Positions 46,961 through 47,100 of a stretch of 47,100 bases of DNA are shown piece after piece. Position numbers and translations under genes: made by a program. The stretch comes from Leucothrix pacifica (GTDB lineage Bacteria; Pseudomonadota; Gammaproteobacteria; Thiotrichales; Thiotrichaceae). The DNA is taken from positions 1 through 47,100 of the forward strand of contig NZ_QGKM01000038.1 in assembly GCF_003172875.1 (NCBI RefSeq), in the 5' to 3' direction. The notes under the pieces were generated by a model, which ran no database searches, was not told the DNA's origin, and was given only the letters and a program-made list of their open reading frames with translations. Each line of letters opens with the position of its first letter. Position 1 is the stretch's first letter.

Positions 46961-47100
46961 ATGTCCAAGTCCCTGAACAAGCTTCTGGAGTGTCTCGAGT
47001 CACTTAACGATCCTCGTCAATCCTGGAAGGTTCTTTACCCCTTAGAGGAGGTCTTGCTAATCGTCCTTGCAGCCACTGCAAGTGGTGCTGATGATTTTGT
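46961..47100 (+). mobile_element. ISAs1-family transposase, 5' end (cut by window edge)
   Basis: ATG at 46961 opens a frame to the window end: LLECLESLNDPRQSW, then VLYPLEEVLLIVLAATASG and ADDF. This is the N-terminal DDE_Tnp_1-associated domain of ISAs1 (H-repeat-like) transposases, whose pattern is L-x-DPR, hydrophobic helix, then C/SGAD. The terminal inverted repeat is not identified. The transposase body continues beyond the window, so activity cannot be judged. Confidence 0.8.

Overview
The window reads as a chromosomal segment of a gammaproteobacterium of moderate GC, probably marine or environmental. The support is the gene content and order: an ilvY-ilvC divergent pair, an ilvBN operon behind a valine/leucine-rich leader peptide, gammaproteobacterial fadBA, an E. 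coli-type long IlvC, a RimK/RimB cluster and a Pseudomonas-like sigX-cfrX-cmpX module. I cannot name a genus. I saw no rRNA, tRNA, CRISPR array or prophage. The only mobile element is an ISAs1-type transposase cut by the right edge.

Layout. 1-7.8 kb: an mtfA-like peptidase gene broken by an in-frame TGA, a LeuE-type exporter, the attenuated ivbL-ilvB-ilvN operon, ychJ, a zinc-free MDR oxidoreductase, a yfcH-type epimerase, a beta carbonic anhydrase and a DUF2889 protein. 7.8-17.9 kb: a periplasmic chalcone-isomerase-like protein, then a fatty-acid beta-oxidation block. That block consists of acyl-CoA dehydrogenase, SCP2 protein, fadB and fadA in one run, and a dienoyl-CoA isomerase-like crotonase with fadH in another. 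A TetR regulator is divergent from the second run, and a palindrome overlaps both candidate -35 boxes. 17.9-30 kb: housekeeping and stress genes (AraC and LprI-like pair, 1-Cys peroxiredoxin, DinF-type MATE pump, cysE, sugar dehydrogenase, REC-GGDEF regulator, exported MsrA, nitroreductase, ModF-like ATPase) ending in ilvC/ilvY. 30-38 kb: a membrane GGDEF-EAL protein, an RRM protein, an OsmC-YcaO fusion, an HD-domain protein resembling the diiron oxygenases, mgtE and a small CorC/HlyC-domain protein. 38-47 kb: a decayed rhodanese-gene duplicate, the rimK-desuccinylase-rimB operon, an MscS channel, an exported rhodanese-fold protein, the sigX-cfrX-cmpX operon, an outer-membrane barrel gene, and an alcohol dehydrogenase remnant cut by the IS.

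The most interesting system is at 38-46.7 kb. A SigX-like ECF sigma factor lies with a small one-helix membrane protein (CfrX-like, candidate anti-sigma factor) and a CmpX-like MscS protein. Four places nearby carry the same bipartite promoter-like motif: GTGACTT, exactly 15 bases, then a block close to CGTCTAAGTAGTA. They precede the outer-membrane barrel gene, the exported cysteine-free rhodanese-fold gene, the CorC/HlyC-domain gene next to mgtE, and the dead duplicate of the rhodanese gene. I infer that this is the local regulon of the sigma factor, governing envelope and ion homeostasis. The motif is directly visible; its assignment to this sigma factor is inference.

Branched-chain amino acid control appears twice: leader-peptide attenuation of ilvBN and IlvY control of ilvC.
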